Origin: Rebecca billardiae RCC1528
Lineage: Eukaryota > Haptophyta
Assembly (NCBI GenBank): GCA_965240325.2
Contig: OZ251224.1
Location: 1,612,001-1,676,000, forward strand
Length of the DNA: 64,000 bases
Direction: 5' to 3'
In this document: positions 10,243 to 20,366 of the stretch, in pieces
Numbering within the stretch: the stretch's first letter is position 1
Layout of the letters: each line of letters opens with the position of its first letter
Translations under genes and position numbers: made by a program
The notes under the pieces: generated by a model
The model's database searches: none
Seen by the model: only the letters and a program-made list of their open reading frames with translations
What the model was told of the DNA's origin: nothing

Positions 10243-11232
10243 TCAACCAGCTCGCAGCAGCAGCAAAGTCCTCAGCCCCATCGCGACGGTGGCGCCGATG
10301 GCCGTGTTGATGAAATTGACGACCTCGTTCGTGAGCCACCCAAAACGCCCTTGCAGCGTCGCGCCGATCAGCGACTCGCAGTTGGTCGCCACAAACGCCG
10401 CAATGATCGCGAGCGCAACGCCGAGCGGGCCGCACAGGTTCATCGCGAACGCGACGCCAGCGATGAGGATGGAGCCGGCGACACCGGCGAGCGTGCCCTC
10501 GAGGCTCACCGCGCCCTCCGTGCCGCGCGGCACCTGCTTCAGCGTGGTGATCAGGTAGGCCGTCTTCCCGTACGCCTTGCCGATCTCGCTCGCAAACGTG
10601 TCCGAGAGCTTGGTGGCGAGCGATGCCACGTACCCGACCTGGAGGGTCATCGAGAAGTTGGGCAGAAAGCAGCGGGCGAGGGCGCAGAGCGTTCCCGCAG
10701 CGGCGGAGCCCCACACGTTCTCGGGACCCCTCGCCCCTCCGCGCCCCTCTGCGATGCCGAGGGACTCCTTCTCCGCCTTCCCCACCTTTGTCACCACTGA
10801 GCCTGCGATCAAGTACACCACGCACAGACCCCAACCGGTCGGGCCGAGCGTCGACCAAAGAATGACGCCGAGCGCCCAGGCGTGGATCAGACCCGACGGT
10901 GTGAGCATCTTCTGGCCCTTCATAACGCCGATGGCGGCGAGGATGCTGTTCAGCGCGACGGCCGTGGCCACTGCGGTCGGCATCGCCTCGTTCGGGAAGA
11001 CGAGCCCGCTTGAGCCGCCAAGAACCATTCGCGGGGCCGGAGCGCGGTGTGCGCATGGCGTCCCGGCGCGCACAACCCGTGTGAAGCGCACGTGTGGGCG
11101 CGCTGACACGACCAGCGCCTCCGCGTTCGCCGTGAGGAGGAAGAGGAGCGCGACGCGCGAGAGCGCCCCGGCCGGCATCATCAGGATCACGGCGCCTCTG
11201 CGAACAGCGCGCGACCGCCGGTCATTCGTCAT
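10243..11232 (-). CDS. DUF92 family membrane kinase, VTE6 (phytyl-phosphate kinase)-like
   Basis: Single exon, 329 aa from ATG 11232 (the frame opens earlier without an ATG). The N-terminus has a hydrophobic signal (MMPAGALSRVALLFLLTANA) followed by an Arg-rich transit-like region, as expected for import into a secondary plastid. The body has several membrane segments. The family signature includes GRGGARGPENVWGSAAAGTL, SDTFASEIGKAYGKTAYLIT and PRGTEGAVSLEGTLAG. VTE6 in plants and cyanobacteria converts phytyl phosphate to phytyl diphosphate, recycling phytol from chlorophyll into tocopherol and phylloquinone synthesis. The role here is inferred from family membership and the plastid-type leader. 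Confidence 0.9.
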   Translation of the reverse strand: MTNDRRSRAVRRGAVILMMPAGALSRVALLFLLTANAEALVVSARPHVRFTRVVRAGTPCAHRAPAPRMVLGGSSGLVFPNEAMPTAVATAVALNSILAAIGVMKGQKMLTPSGLIHAWALGVILWSTLGPTGWGLCVVYLIAGSVVTKVGKAEKESLGIAEGRGGARGPENVWGSAAAGTLCALARCFLPNFSMTLQVGYVASLATKLSDTFASEIGKAYGKTAYLITTLKQVPRGTEGAVSLEGTLAGVAGSILIAGVAFAMNLCGPLGVALAIIAAFVATNCESLIGATLQGRFGWLTNEVVNFINTAIGATVAMGLRTLLLLRAG

Positions 11233-11529
11233 TTCGAGAGCGACGAAACAAGTTGAAAGTGGAAAGTGGGGCGCGGAACAGGACTGCTGAGCCGAACGTC
11301 CGAAGCGGAGACTCCCACTGCGCCGAACTGCGAGCGCCGCGCGCCAGCGCGTGCTCGGCCTCGCGCGTACGTGACGGCACCGGCACGGCACGCCGCCTGT
11401 CGCCTGCATTTGAAGTGATCGTCGAGGTGCTCGCGTGCTGCGCACGCGTGGCCGGGTCGAGTAGTCAACTGTCTTGACATTGATTAACGGGGCGGATGTA
11501 TCACGCCATGTGCAGCCGGGCGCGCCCGG

Positions 11530-13569
11530 CTAGCACAAGTCAAAGCCGAGGACCTCCCTGAACATCTTCTTCGGCTTGCGCAGCTGGTGGAGGAGGGGCT
11601 CGACGAACACCTCGATCGCCCATTCGCGGTACGACTCAGGCACGCACTTCTTCACCAAGAGGTCGACGACTAGCTGTGTGATCACGACGCCCGGCTCGAT
11701 GAGCGCGAGCTTGAACGCGGTCTCGATGAGCCACGAGACCAGGATCTCCTGCCGGCATACCTCGGGGTCGCGCACGCCCGCGCCGCCGAGGATGGAGAAG
11801 GTGAGCAGCATGCACGACACGGCGCAGATGAGGAGCACGTTCACGGTGGTCGCCGCCCGCAGCTTCCACCTCTTCGGCTTGTTCGACCACCACTGCGCGT
11901 GCTCCAGCTCGGAGCGCGTGAGGCGCACGCGCTCGTGCACGTGATACCGTGTCACCGGCTCGGCGTGCGCGCTTGCGGCCGCTGCGCCCACCTCCGTGTC
12001 CGCTGCGCCAGCCTCGCCGAGCTCGGCGGCCGCGGCGCGCTCGTGCCCGGTGCGGTTGCGGTGGCTGTGGGCGTGGTCGTACACCCGGTCGTACGCGTCG
12101 AGGGCGGCACGCGCCGCCACGCTGGGCTGCGCGATCACGTCGGCGGGCAGGATCTGTCGGCCGTCGATGTACGGGCTGGTGAGGTGCACGACCTGCACCA
12201 TCTTGACCATCGGCACGCTCTCCTTGTCTCGTCCGAGCCCCAGGCCGGCCATCAGGCTGCCCCGCCGCGTCTTGTTGGCCGCGCCTGCGTCCGTCGAGCC
12301 GCGCCGCGTGCGCATGTGCATGCTGAGGATGCCGTACGTTCTCCTCGCCTCGTCTGCGGGGATCGGGGCGCGGCGGTACACGTGCTCCGCCTGCACGAAG
12401 CGCACGTCGTCCACGCCGACCTGCACGTCGAGCGTGCGGTGCGCCTCCTCCAGCAGCTCGTGCTGCCCGTGGTCAACGTGCAGCCGCACGCCCGCCATCT
12501 CGGAGAGGATGGACATGCTGTTGGGCGGTGGGATGATCGTCTTGGTTGCGGTCTCCTGCCACGTGCGCGCGACGAAGAATCCGACGATCTGCCCCTCGTG
12601 CGTCGGGATGGAGATGAGCGCCTGGTCGGGCATGCTCACCGTCATCGCGCCCGGCGGCAGGCCGGCATCCTTGACCCGCTTCCAGCCCGGCTGGGTCACC
12701 GAGCTCGCGCGGCGCAGGAGCGCGCGTGGCGGCGCCACGGTGCCACTGCTGTCACGCGCGTCTGCATCCGCCGCGCGGCGCGGCGCGACGGGCGACGCAG
12801 TGGAGGCGCTGCCAAGGTGGGCCACCGCACCGAACGACTGCGGCCGTGGCATGGGCGACGGCCACGGGCTCGGCGAGGGCAGGGGCGAGGGCATGCCACT
12901 GGTCTCCTCGCCCACCGCCTCGCTGCCCGCCAGCGCGCTGACCGCGTCCGCCTCGATCAGCTTGACGAGCTCCGGCCGCGCGTACCGAAGCTTGTGCGCG
13001 ATAGGCTCGCACACCTCCGACTCGTCGCCCTGGCCGTGGGGTTGGTGGGCGTGGTGGCGGTCGAGGCGCGCGGCGTGCGCTGCGGCGTTGGCCGCGCCCT
13101 GCACCGCGTCGTGAGCCGCCATCGCCGCGCCTCGCGCCCTCTTCGCCACGGCGGTCCCACTGCTCGCTGTGGTCGTCGGCTCGATCACAGCCGCGATGCG
13201 CAGCGCGGCACGGCGCGTCTGCGCGTCCGCCGGATCGACGCCGTCCGGTCCCTCCTCGAGCAGCCCGCGCCTGCGCACGCTCCACTCGATCAGCCGCTCG
13301 AGGAAGACGGCCTCGTACGGGTAGCCCGACGCGATGCCCACCGCCACGTTTACGATCAGCTGCGTCGCGGAGAGGTCCTCCGCTTGGCCAATGAAGAGCG
13401 CCATCACGAAGAGCTCGACTAGCGTCACGTTCATCAGCAGCAGCACGCGCATCTTCGCGCTCACCGGGTCGCCCGGCAGCCGCGTGAGCCACCGGAGGTG
13501 AGCGTCGAGCGCGTGAGCATGTGCGCGCCCGCGCGCCACCAGATCGACTTGGAAGCGCGCAGCTTCCAC
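11530..13569 (-). CDS. Multi-pass membrane protein, faintly polycystin-like, 5' end uncertain
   Basis: A frame of 679 codons whose first codon is GTG (13569); the first in-frame ATG is 13452, so the 5' end is probably missing or in an unseen exon. Two hydrophobic segments near the N-terminus (MRVLLLMNVTLVELFVMALF; QLIVNVAVGIASGYPYEAVF) resemble the start of the polycystin membrane region. A ~400-residue polar, low-complexity cytoplasmic-like loop follows. Two or three C-terminal membrane segments follow (NVLLICAVSCMLLTFSILGG; LVSWLIETAFKLALIEPGVV), and the protein ends in GFDLC. The polycystin likeness is by eye only. Just upstream (13600-13630) the DNA becomes a TA microsatellite, which may mark a truncation breakpoint. 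Confidence 0.6.
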   Translation of the reverse strand: MEAARFQVDLVARGRAHAHALDAHLRWLTRLPGDPVSAKMRVLLLMNVTLVELFVMALFIGQAEDLSATQLIVNVAVGIASGYPYEAVFLERLIEWSVRRRGLLEEGPDGVDPADAQTRRAALRIAAVIEPTTTASSGTAVAKRARGAAMAAHDAVQGAANAAAHAARLDRHHAHQPHGQGDESEVCEPIAHKLRYARPELVKLIEADAVSALAGSEAVGEETSGMPSPLPSPSPWPSPMPRPQSFGAVAHLGSASTASPVAPRRAADADARDSSGTVAPPRALLRRASSVTQPGWKRVKDAGLPPGAMTVSMPDQALISIPTHEGQIVGFFVARTWQETATKTIIPPPNSMSILSEMAGVRLHVDHGQHELLEEAHRTLDVQVGVDDVRFVQAEHVYRRAPIPADEARRTYGILSMHMRTRRGSTDAGAANKTRRGSLMAGLGLGRDKESVPMVKMVQVVHLTSPYIDGRQILPADVIAQPSVAARAALDAYDRVYDHAHSHRNRTGHERAAAAELGEAGAADTEVGAAAASAHAEPVTRYHVHERVRLTRSELEHAQWWSNKPKRWKLRAATTVNVLLICAVSCMLLTFSILGGAGVRDPEVCRQEILVSWLIETAFKLALIEPGVVITQLVVDLLVKKCVPESYREWAIEVFVEPLLHQLRKPKKMFREVLGFDLC

Positions 13570-14051
13570 TGCGGCACCAGGCTCATTCCAATAAGTATAA
13601 ATATGCGATATATATATGTATATATATATAGCCGTTACGCCGCCCTATATTCAGGGTATGTGCACCTGAATTTTATTGTACATGGCCGGCCCAGACCCCT
13701 CCACTCCTCCAGCAGCAGACGAGGGCAAATTAGATCGTCCAGCGGCGACTAATAATCAGCTCAATAAACACTTGCTAGGACTATCGGTAGTCCGCGAGGC
13801 TACCGGCACCGCGACGCCGTATTCGACCCGCGCCGTCGTAACTCTGAGGGCCTATAGCTAGCCGTCAGTCACGTCACATTGCCATCACTTTGCCCCCCCC
13901 CTAGCTACTGTTGCACATGAGTTGTCGAAACGCAACAGTGACTTGGACGTCCACAGTGAGCATGGGCACATAAGACGCCGGGAAGCCGAGACATGATGTA
14001 GGTCCAGTGGATCCAAACTCCAGTGGCCCGCAGCCAATGCGTGCCGACCCT

Positions 14052-14990
14052 CTACAGGCTTTGGAGCCCCTTGATGAAGCCTTTGACCTCCTTCAGAAAC
14101 CCGGGGCCCGACCCTTGGTCGTCGCCGGCAAGCTCCTCCATGATGCCGGTCTCTGAGGGCCGCCTGGCGTCGTCGCGGACCAGTCGGAAGCCCCCATCCG
14201 CCGAGGGGTCCTCCTGCCAGACCGCGTAGTTCTCCGGGTACACGCGCGTGAGGGCTGCGCCCGGCAGCGTGCGCAGCACGTACACGTCCTGGAACTCCCT
14301 CGCAAGGCGCTTGACGACGTTCCGGCCCTCGAGCCCGAGCGCGCCGGTCGTAAGGTCGACAAGCTGCGGGTTGAGCACGACGAGCGGCACGCCAGAGCTC
14401 TGCACGGCCTCGGAGTTCATGAGCGCATCCAGCGCCGTGGTGTCGAGTGCGGTCGGCGCGACGATCAGGCAGGCGACCGCCTCGTCCGGGAGCTTGAAGC
14501 GTGCCAGGCAGGAGCACTTCACCGTGGGAGGCGGCGCCCATTCCCGCGTAACGAGCGCCGCCGTGCCTTCGTCGGGCAGAAGGATCTGCAGGACCTTGGC
14601 CGGCTGAGCCTGATCGGTGCTCGCTTCATCCTCACCCAAAGCCGCTGTGCCACCGCACAGCTCGGTGGAGAGCAACTCCATCAGGGCGCGCGCGATGGGC
14701 ATGCTGTTGCGCAATGAAGTGTACGTGATGTCCCCAGCAGAGGTGTCAAAGTCCACGCGAAGCCTCGTGATGCCGCGCCGCAGGGCGTCCACTACGGCCG
14801 CGGAGCACGCGCGCGAGGCATCCTCGAACGAGTCAGGAAGCGAGTACGCCGGCGGCAGCGGCTCGTCGGCCATCGCCAGCGCCGACGGCAGCGACGGCAT
14901 CCGCGCGGCTCTCGCGCCCACGCCGACGGCAAGCCCTGTCCGCACGAAGCCCACATGGCCCGCGAAGACGAGGGCCAGCGCGGCCACCAT
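14052..14990 (-). CDS. DUF1995 plastid protein
   Basis: Single exon, 312 aa from ATG 14990. It has a signal-peptide-like start (MVAALALVFAGHVGFVRTGL) and an Ala/Arg transit-like stretch. The DUF1995 domain spans roughly residues 45-290: LPDSFEDASRACSAAVVDAL, GITRLRVDFD, VLQILLPDEGTAALVTREWA, LIVAPTALDTTALDALMN, GVPLVVLNPQL and YVLRTLPGAALTRVYPENYA. DUF1995 proteins of plants and algae are plastid proteins, one of which (LPA3) assists photosystem II assembly; the precise role here is not known. The start codon lies only 92 bp from that of the divergent SDR gene. Confidence 0.88.
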   Translation of the reverse strand: MVAALALVFAGHVGFVRTGLAVGVGARAARMPSLPSALAMADEPLPPAYSLPDSFEDASRACSAAVVDALRRGITRLRVDFDTSAGDITYTSLRNSMPIARALMELLSTELCGGTAALGEDEASTDQAQPAKVLQILLPDEGTAALVTREWAPPPTVKCSCLARFKLPDEAVACLIVAPTALDTTALDALMNSEAVQSSGVPLVVLNPQLVDLTTGALGLEGRNVVKRLAREFQDVYVLRTLPGAALTRVYPENYAVWQEDPSADGGFRLVRDDARRPSETGIMEELAGDDQGSGPGFLKEVKGFIKGLQSL

Positions 14991-15082
14991 TCTTGCTTGA
15001 GTTGCTTTTGTTGTGCTCACGTGGCGTCCGGACTTCGGCCGCGGATGCGACCGGAGTCGCCTCGGCGATCGAGAGATCCACG
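14991..15082. promoter_or_regulatory. Shared promoter region of DUF1995 and SDR genes
   Basis: Only 92 bp separate two divergent start codons, so both 5' UTRs and core promoters must lie here or overlap the genes. No TATA box is visible; CACGTGGCG (G-box-like) is at ~15019. Confidence 0.5.
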
Positions 15083-16015
15083 ATGGGCGCTATGCCTCTG
15101 TGGCTGCTCGTGTCGTCGCACGTGCAGCTGGCTACCGCGGGATTGGCGCGCGGAGGCGGGACCGTGACGATGGCATCGGCACCTCCATCGACCGACAAGG
15201 ACCTGCTCATCGTCGGCGCGGGCACCCTCGGACTGATAGCGGGGCGCGAGTGGAAGAAGGCGTTCCCGGCATCGCGCGTCGTGGGCGAAACGCGGACCGA
15301 TGCACGCCACGATGCGCTGCGCAGCGCGGGGATCGAGCCGCGCGTGCGCCAGGAGTCCAGCACTGCGAGCTCTGACCGCTTTCCGAACCTCCTTCTCGCC
15401 TTCTCCCCCGGGCGGAACGAAGACTATGTGGGCGACGTTGCGCGCTCGCTCGCTCACTGGGATGGGACGGGCGGGTGCGCCTTCACCTCGTCGGGCGGCG
15501 TTTACGCGGAGGCGGACGGCGGTGTAGTGACTGAGGACTCGCCCACGTCTGACTCGCCGCGCTCAGCGAAGCTGCTCGCGGCTGAGAAGCACGTGCTCGA
15601 CGCCGGGGCTACGGTTGTGCGCCTCGCCGGCCTGTACACAGCGGAGCGAGGCGCGCACAACTACTGGCTGTCGCAGGAGCGCGTGGAGCAGTGGTCGGGT
15701 GGCATCATCAACCTGCTGCACTACGAGGACGCTGCCTGCGGTGCGCTTGCCGCGATCCGCGCGCGGCTTGGGCCGCGCGTGCTGCTGCTGTGCGACGACC
15801 GGCCGATGACGCGCGGGGAGATTGTCGATGCCGCGCTGCGCTCGCCCGTGTACGCGGACGTCGCCGCTGGTCCGACGTTCACGCAGGAGTCGGGGCCGAA
15901 GGGAAAAGTGTACGACAACTCGGCGACGCGCGCGCTGCTCGGTGACTGGGCGCTGCGGCACCCCGACTTTGAGCGCTTCATGGCGAGCGCGACGGCCAGC
16001 GCTGCGACGGCATGA
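15083..16015 (+). CDS. NAD(P)-binding epimerase-like (extended SDR) protein, probably plastid
   Basis: Single exon, 310 aa from ATG 15083; the longer frame opens at TTG 14993 and would overlap the divergent gene. The leader MGAMPLWLLVSSHVQLATAG suggests import through the secretory route. The Rossmann fold begins LLIVGAGTLGLIAGREWKKA (GxGxxG type). Later motifs include AFTSSGGVYAEADGG, EDSPTSDSPRSAKLLAAEKH, VVRLAGLYTAERGAHNYW and INLLHYEDAACGALAAI, typical of NAD-dependent epimerase/dehydratase relatives in algal and plant plastids. The usual YxxxK pair is not obvious. Substrate unknown. Confidence 0.85.
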   Translation: MGAMPLWLLVSSHVQLATAGLARGGGTVTMASAPPSTDKDLLIVGAGTLGLIAGREWKKAFPASRVVGETRTDARHDALRSAGIEPRVRQESSTASSDRFPNLLLAFSPGRNEDYVGDVARSLAHWDGTGGCAFTSSGGVYAEADGGVVTEDSPTSDSPRSAKLLAAEKHVLDAGATVVRLAGLYTAERGAHNYWLSQERVEQWSGGIINLLHYEDAACGALAAIRARLGPRVLLLCDDRPMTRGEIVDAALRSPVYADVAAGPTFTQESGPKGKVYDNSATRALLGDWALRHPDFERFMASATASAATA

Positions 16016-17019
16016 TCGTCTATTTCGTCTGGTGCCAGCCTGAGGCCGGGCGGTGGCGTGACTCGTGAGTCGTGTGACGTGTCGTGAGATGCGCCCATAC
16101 TACTACTACTCTGATGAGGCTGCTCGGTGGGACCGCTGGTCGGGCTTGCTGTGTCAGATGCGACCCAAGAATGACCGCCCTGAACAGTGACTGACTGACT
16201 GAGCTGTACTAGCTCCCTAACAGCTACGACTCACTTACAGTTACACGGACCGACGGCGCCTAACCGGTAATTATACGGTTATTTATTATTATAATTATTT
16301 GTTTTAACGTGCGTAAGGCTCACGGTGGCAGGTTGCCGCGCCATCCTTCATCGCACGCTCTCCGAAGAGAGACCTGGAAACTGGCTTTGAACCCATGACC
16401 TCAGACGCAGTACCCCCACTTAGTATTAGACAGTAGTTTGAGTACTGTCACGTGTCCGTCTCCGTGTACGTGGTGTAGTCACCGTAGCCTTGTGTTCCGA
16501 TGCAGGCTGCCAGCGGACGGCTCCCTGCCTGAGGTGCCCTTGGCAACCGGGCCTTGGCCATGTCACATTAGTGTGCAGAGAGCTCTCGGGAGCCTACGAC
16601 TCTGCAACGAGAGCCGCCAGCTGGGCGAAATCATTTTAAAAAAAATAGGGATTGGAGCTCCGCTGCGCAACTTCGGCTGGAAACCTGTTTTTCTAGCGGG
16701 GCTGAGTGGCTGACCTGTCGTCGTCGTCGCCCTCCGGAGAGCGGTCGCGGTCGGGGAGTGGGCTTCGTCGTCACTCGACCGGCAGCCAGCTGACAAGACT
16801 GGCAGCCCGACAGATGCGTCTAACTACTAATATGTACAAGTTGCAATAAGTATAACTAAGCTAGCAGACGATGTTGCCGTCGGCGGTGCGCAGTTTCTGA
16901 CGATGAAGTTGGGTTTCCAGAATTATAAATCCGAACGAATAAATCCGCGGCCGACATCGTGGTCAAGCCTCGGCCACGGCGACGACCCGACGACGCACGA
17001 ACAAAGGGAGTCGCGGACC
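16016..17019. other. Intergenic region, no gene seen
   Basis: Non-coding by inspection: short frames only, AT-rich at 16270-16310. At about 16380-16420 a tRNA T-arm-like string (reverse: GGGTTCAAAGCC) occurs, but no cloverleaf could be drawn. The 3' 150 bp likely carry the promoter and 5' UTR of the uL24m gene. Confidence 0.5.
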
Positions 17020-17679
17020 ATGCACGCGCTCGGTCTGGCGTTGCGCCGTCCCCGGCTGGGAGCTCTGATCAGCTGTGCTCGCACTCCAGTGCTAGATGCA
17101 GGCTCACCTGTCGTGCCCTTGCTGGCTCGGGGCCTCGCGTGGAAGCGTTACGGCTATCGCACAATCGAGGATCTGCGAACGCCTCACACAGGCTGGCGAG
17201 CAGAGCGGCAGAAGGTGCCGCCGAGGGTCCGCATCCCAGAGTCGAGCTGGAAGCTCTTCGTGGGCGATGAGGTCGTGATGCGCGAGGGCAAGGACGAGGG
17301 TAAGAGAGGCAGGATCATCGAGGTGCGGCCTGACGAGAACCGTGTGGTCGTCGATGGCATCAACGTGCAGAAGCAGCACAGGCGGGGCGATGGGGAGAAC
17401 GCGGGCGGGATTCTCGACGTTCCAGGGCCGGTGCACTACTCTAATGTGGCGCTCATCAATCCCATGAATGACAAGCCCACGCGGGTGCGCTACAAGCTCG
17501 ACGCAACGGGCAAGCGCGTTCGCGTCACCCCAGACGGCGTGGTCGTACCCTACCCAAAGAAACCGCCGCTGGTGCGGCCTACGGAAGAGGACGGCCCGTG
17601 CGACACCGCGCCGGCCGATGTGCATCAGGTGACCTACGAGCACTACGACGAGTTTATGAGCAAGTATAGTTTCACTTGA
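17020..17679 (+). CDS. Mitochondrial large-subunit ribosomal protein uL24m (KOW domain)
   Basis: 219 aa from ATG 17020 (ACCATGC context). The frame extends to an ATG at 16903, but the short form gives a better mitochondrial presequence (MHALGLALRRPRLGALISCA). The KOW motif is clear: WKLFVGDEVVMREGKDEGKR, GRIIEVRPDENRVVVDGINV and QKQHRRGD. PGPVHYSNVALINPMNDKPT and RVRYKLDATGKRVR then continue the L24 fold. uL24 is an early-binding protein of the large subunit near the peptide exit tunnel. A C-terminal extension of ~60 residues (PYPKKPPLVRPTEEDGPCDT) is usual for organellar forms. The gene stands alone, with no close divergent partner. Confidence 0.9.
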   Translation: MHALGLALRRPRLGALISCARTPVLDAGSPVVPLLARGLAWKRYGYRTIEDLRTPHTGWRAERQKVPPRVRIPESSWKLFVGDEVVMREGKDEGKRGRIIEVRPDENRVVVDGINVQKQHRRGDGENAGGILDVPGPVHYSNVALINPMNDKPTRVRYKLDATGKRVRVTPDGVVVPYPKKPPLVRPTEEDGPCDTAPADVHQVTYEHYDEFMSKYSFT

Positions 17680-18012
17680 CCATGGTCTAGCCACGACTTC
17701 ATCCAATTTCATCAACGGGACCGTGCTCACTCGGTGTGCGGCACAGTGTGCCGGCACTGACTGACACTCACGCTGCACTGCCTCAGAGACTGCCTGCTGC
17801 GCGAGCCGGACGCGCTGATCGCGCCGCCGCCGGGGCCTAGCCGCGGCGCCGCGGGTTCCGGCGAGCCGGGGCCGCGCCCGCCGCTGCCCTAGGTTCGGGG
17901 GGCCGCGGCGCCACCCCTCACAGGGGCCTCACTGCAAGCCCCTCCGTCAGTCATGCAGCGTAGCTCGCACACACGATTCAGTTATTGTGTGATGTGTGTG
18001 TGTGTATGTGTG

Positions 18013-18609
<597 letters not shown>

Positions 18610-18845
18610 TGCTCCAGCTCCCGGCCCGGCCCGCTCCCGACTCCCGTAGGGCGGGACGGGGGACAGGGCCGTGCGGGCGGAGTGGCGCACTGGCACCTGT
18701 GTCAGTGTCTGTGAGGCCCTCGGGTCGGCATGACGCAGAAGGAGCGGACGCATTCTATGTGTCTGCTGCACTCTGAGCCGCCTGACCGCTCAGCCCGTTG
18801 CATGCATACCACCTGCGTCATTAATCGGTTAAACCTCTCTCTGAG

Positions 18846-19115
<270 letters not shown>

Positions 19116-19827
19116 CGTCTTGTGCGAGTGATGTGCGACAACTGGTGCCCGTAGTGGTGGACGGTTTCAACTAACTACTACTAAGCTAGCGCTTGACTTG
19201 CTGGCACTGTCAGTGACAGTCACGGCGGTGTCCGTTAACCCGGTCTGCGCCTGAGCCGCCTGATGGTGACGCCGCTGCGCAGACTGAGTAGTGAGACTGA
19301 ATGAATACGTGCAAGGTCCCAGATCGAGACCCCAGGTGCCTTTACTTCCTTAGTTAGCTATAGGAGGTGCCGGTAAATTAATGTCATGCCCGCAATGGTG
19401 AACGGGCCGCGGACGGCGGAATTACGTAAGCCAATTAATAAGGCATTAAGGCTGAGTAAGTCTGTAAGAGTCGCGCGCATCAATTTGACCAGCCTGGATG
19501 CTGAGCTCAGGCCCGGTGACGCCCACGGCACAGTACCTCCGTGTCAAGTCTCATCTATGCCGCACTGGCCTCGTGCCTCCTACCATCAGCCGGTCGTGGC
19601 CACGGACACGGGTACAGGCCCTGTGACACCTGCTGCGAGACGGCGCGGGCGCGCGAAAGCATAATCGTAAGCTACCTCAAAGAGGGCGTGCCCGGTGCTT
19701 CCATGCACACGCCAGTTGCAGCAAATGTGCTCGGCGCGATGTATGCGCCTGCGACATGCGTGCGGTCAAAGGCGGAGCTCAGCGCGAACCTGTGCAGAAA
19801 GACAGAGTTCACGCCGTGACTGCTGCC

Positions 19828-20181
19828 TTATTGATGGATCGCACGGGCAGTTTCCACCCATGACGCCACCGAACGCCAGCTGCCAGCCGTGCGGGGGAAG
19901 TCTGCGCCCCATATGGTGATGGACTTGACTGGTGTCGCCTGGTATTCGCGCTCGTTGGTCGCCGATTCTATGGCTGGCGAATGGGCTGCCTTCAGGACCA
20001 CAGCATCGCAGCCAGCCGGCATCACGGCCTGCGTGCCCACCAGATGACGGCCGCGGAAGGTGGAGTGCGACACGTTCGGGTTATTCTCGTCTGTGGAGAC
20101 CAGCAGATACGCGGATACGCGCGCCTCCCCAGTGTACTGCACCGTACACGGCAGGCTGTGGACTTCCGCGCCTTCACCCAT
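19828..20181 (-). CDS. RNASEH2C: Ribonuclease H2 subunit C
   Basis: Single exon, 117 aa, ATG 20181. It matches the Rnh2C subunit family: HSLPCTVQYTGEARVSAYLL near the N-terminus, the family hallmark FRGRHLVG, then MPAGCDAVVL, and a C-terminal KSITIWGADFP with a helix WRSVASWVETARAIHQ that parallels the FxLWG...W..L...IH end of animal subunits. RNase H2 is a nuclear heterotrimer that removes single ribonucleotides and RNA-DNA hybrids; subunit C is a non-catalytic scaffold. The protein is shorter than animal forms. Divergent from the enoyl-CoA isomerase, 185 bp between starts. Confidence 0.82.
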   Translation of the reverse strand: MGEGAEVHSLPCTVQYTGEARVSAYLLVSTDENNPNVSHSTFRGRHLVGTQAVMPAGCDAVVLKAAHSPAIESATNEREYQATPVKSITIWGADFPRTAGSWRSVASWVETARAIHQ

Positions 20182-20366
20182 GCCGCGCGCGTCGCCCGCT
20201 CCTCGTCGTGGTTTTCCGTTGGACGCGCCGAATACTGGTACAGTTTACTATGTTTTAACGTGCAAGAGTGGGCGCCGAGGCTGCTCGCTCGCTCGCCAGT
20301 GGCAGCTCTGGATCCGCCGGAGCAGTGGTTCCTGCCGTTCGTCACAGCCTGGCCGGACTCGCCATC
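20182..20366. promoter_or_regulatory. Shared promoter region of RNASEH2C and enoyl-CoA isomerase
   Basis: 185 bp between two divergent ATGs. An AT-richer patch with TACAGTTTACTATGTTTTAA at ~20237-20256 is the only candidate core element. Confidence 0.45.

Noticed and set aside
13885-14541. 218-codon frame overlapping the DUF1995 gene on the same strand
   Set aside because: Out-of-frame shadow of the DUF1995 coding sequence.
16370-16420. Possible tRNA or tRNA-derived SINE (reverse-strand GGTTCAAAGCC)
   Set aside because: No A box, acceptor stem or cloverleaf could be formed around the B-box-like string.
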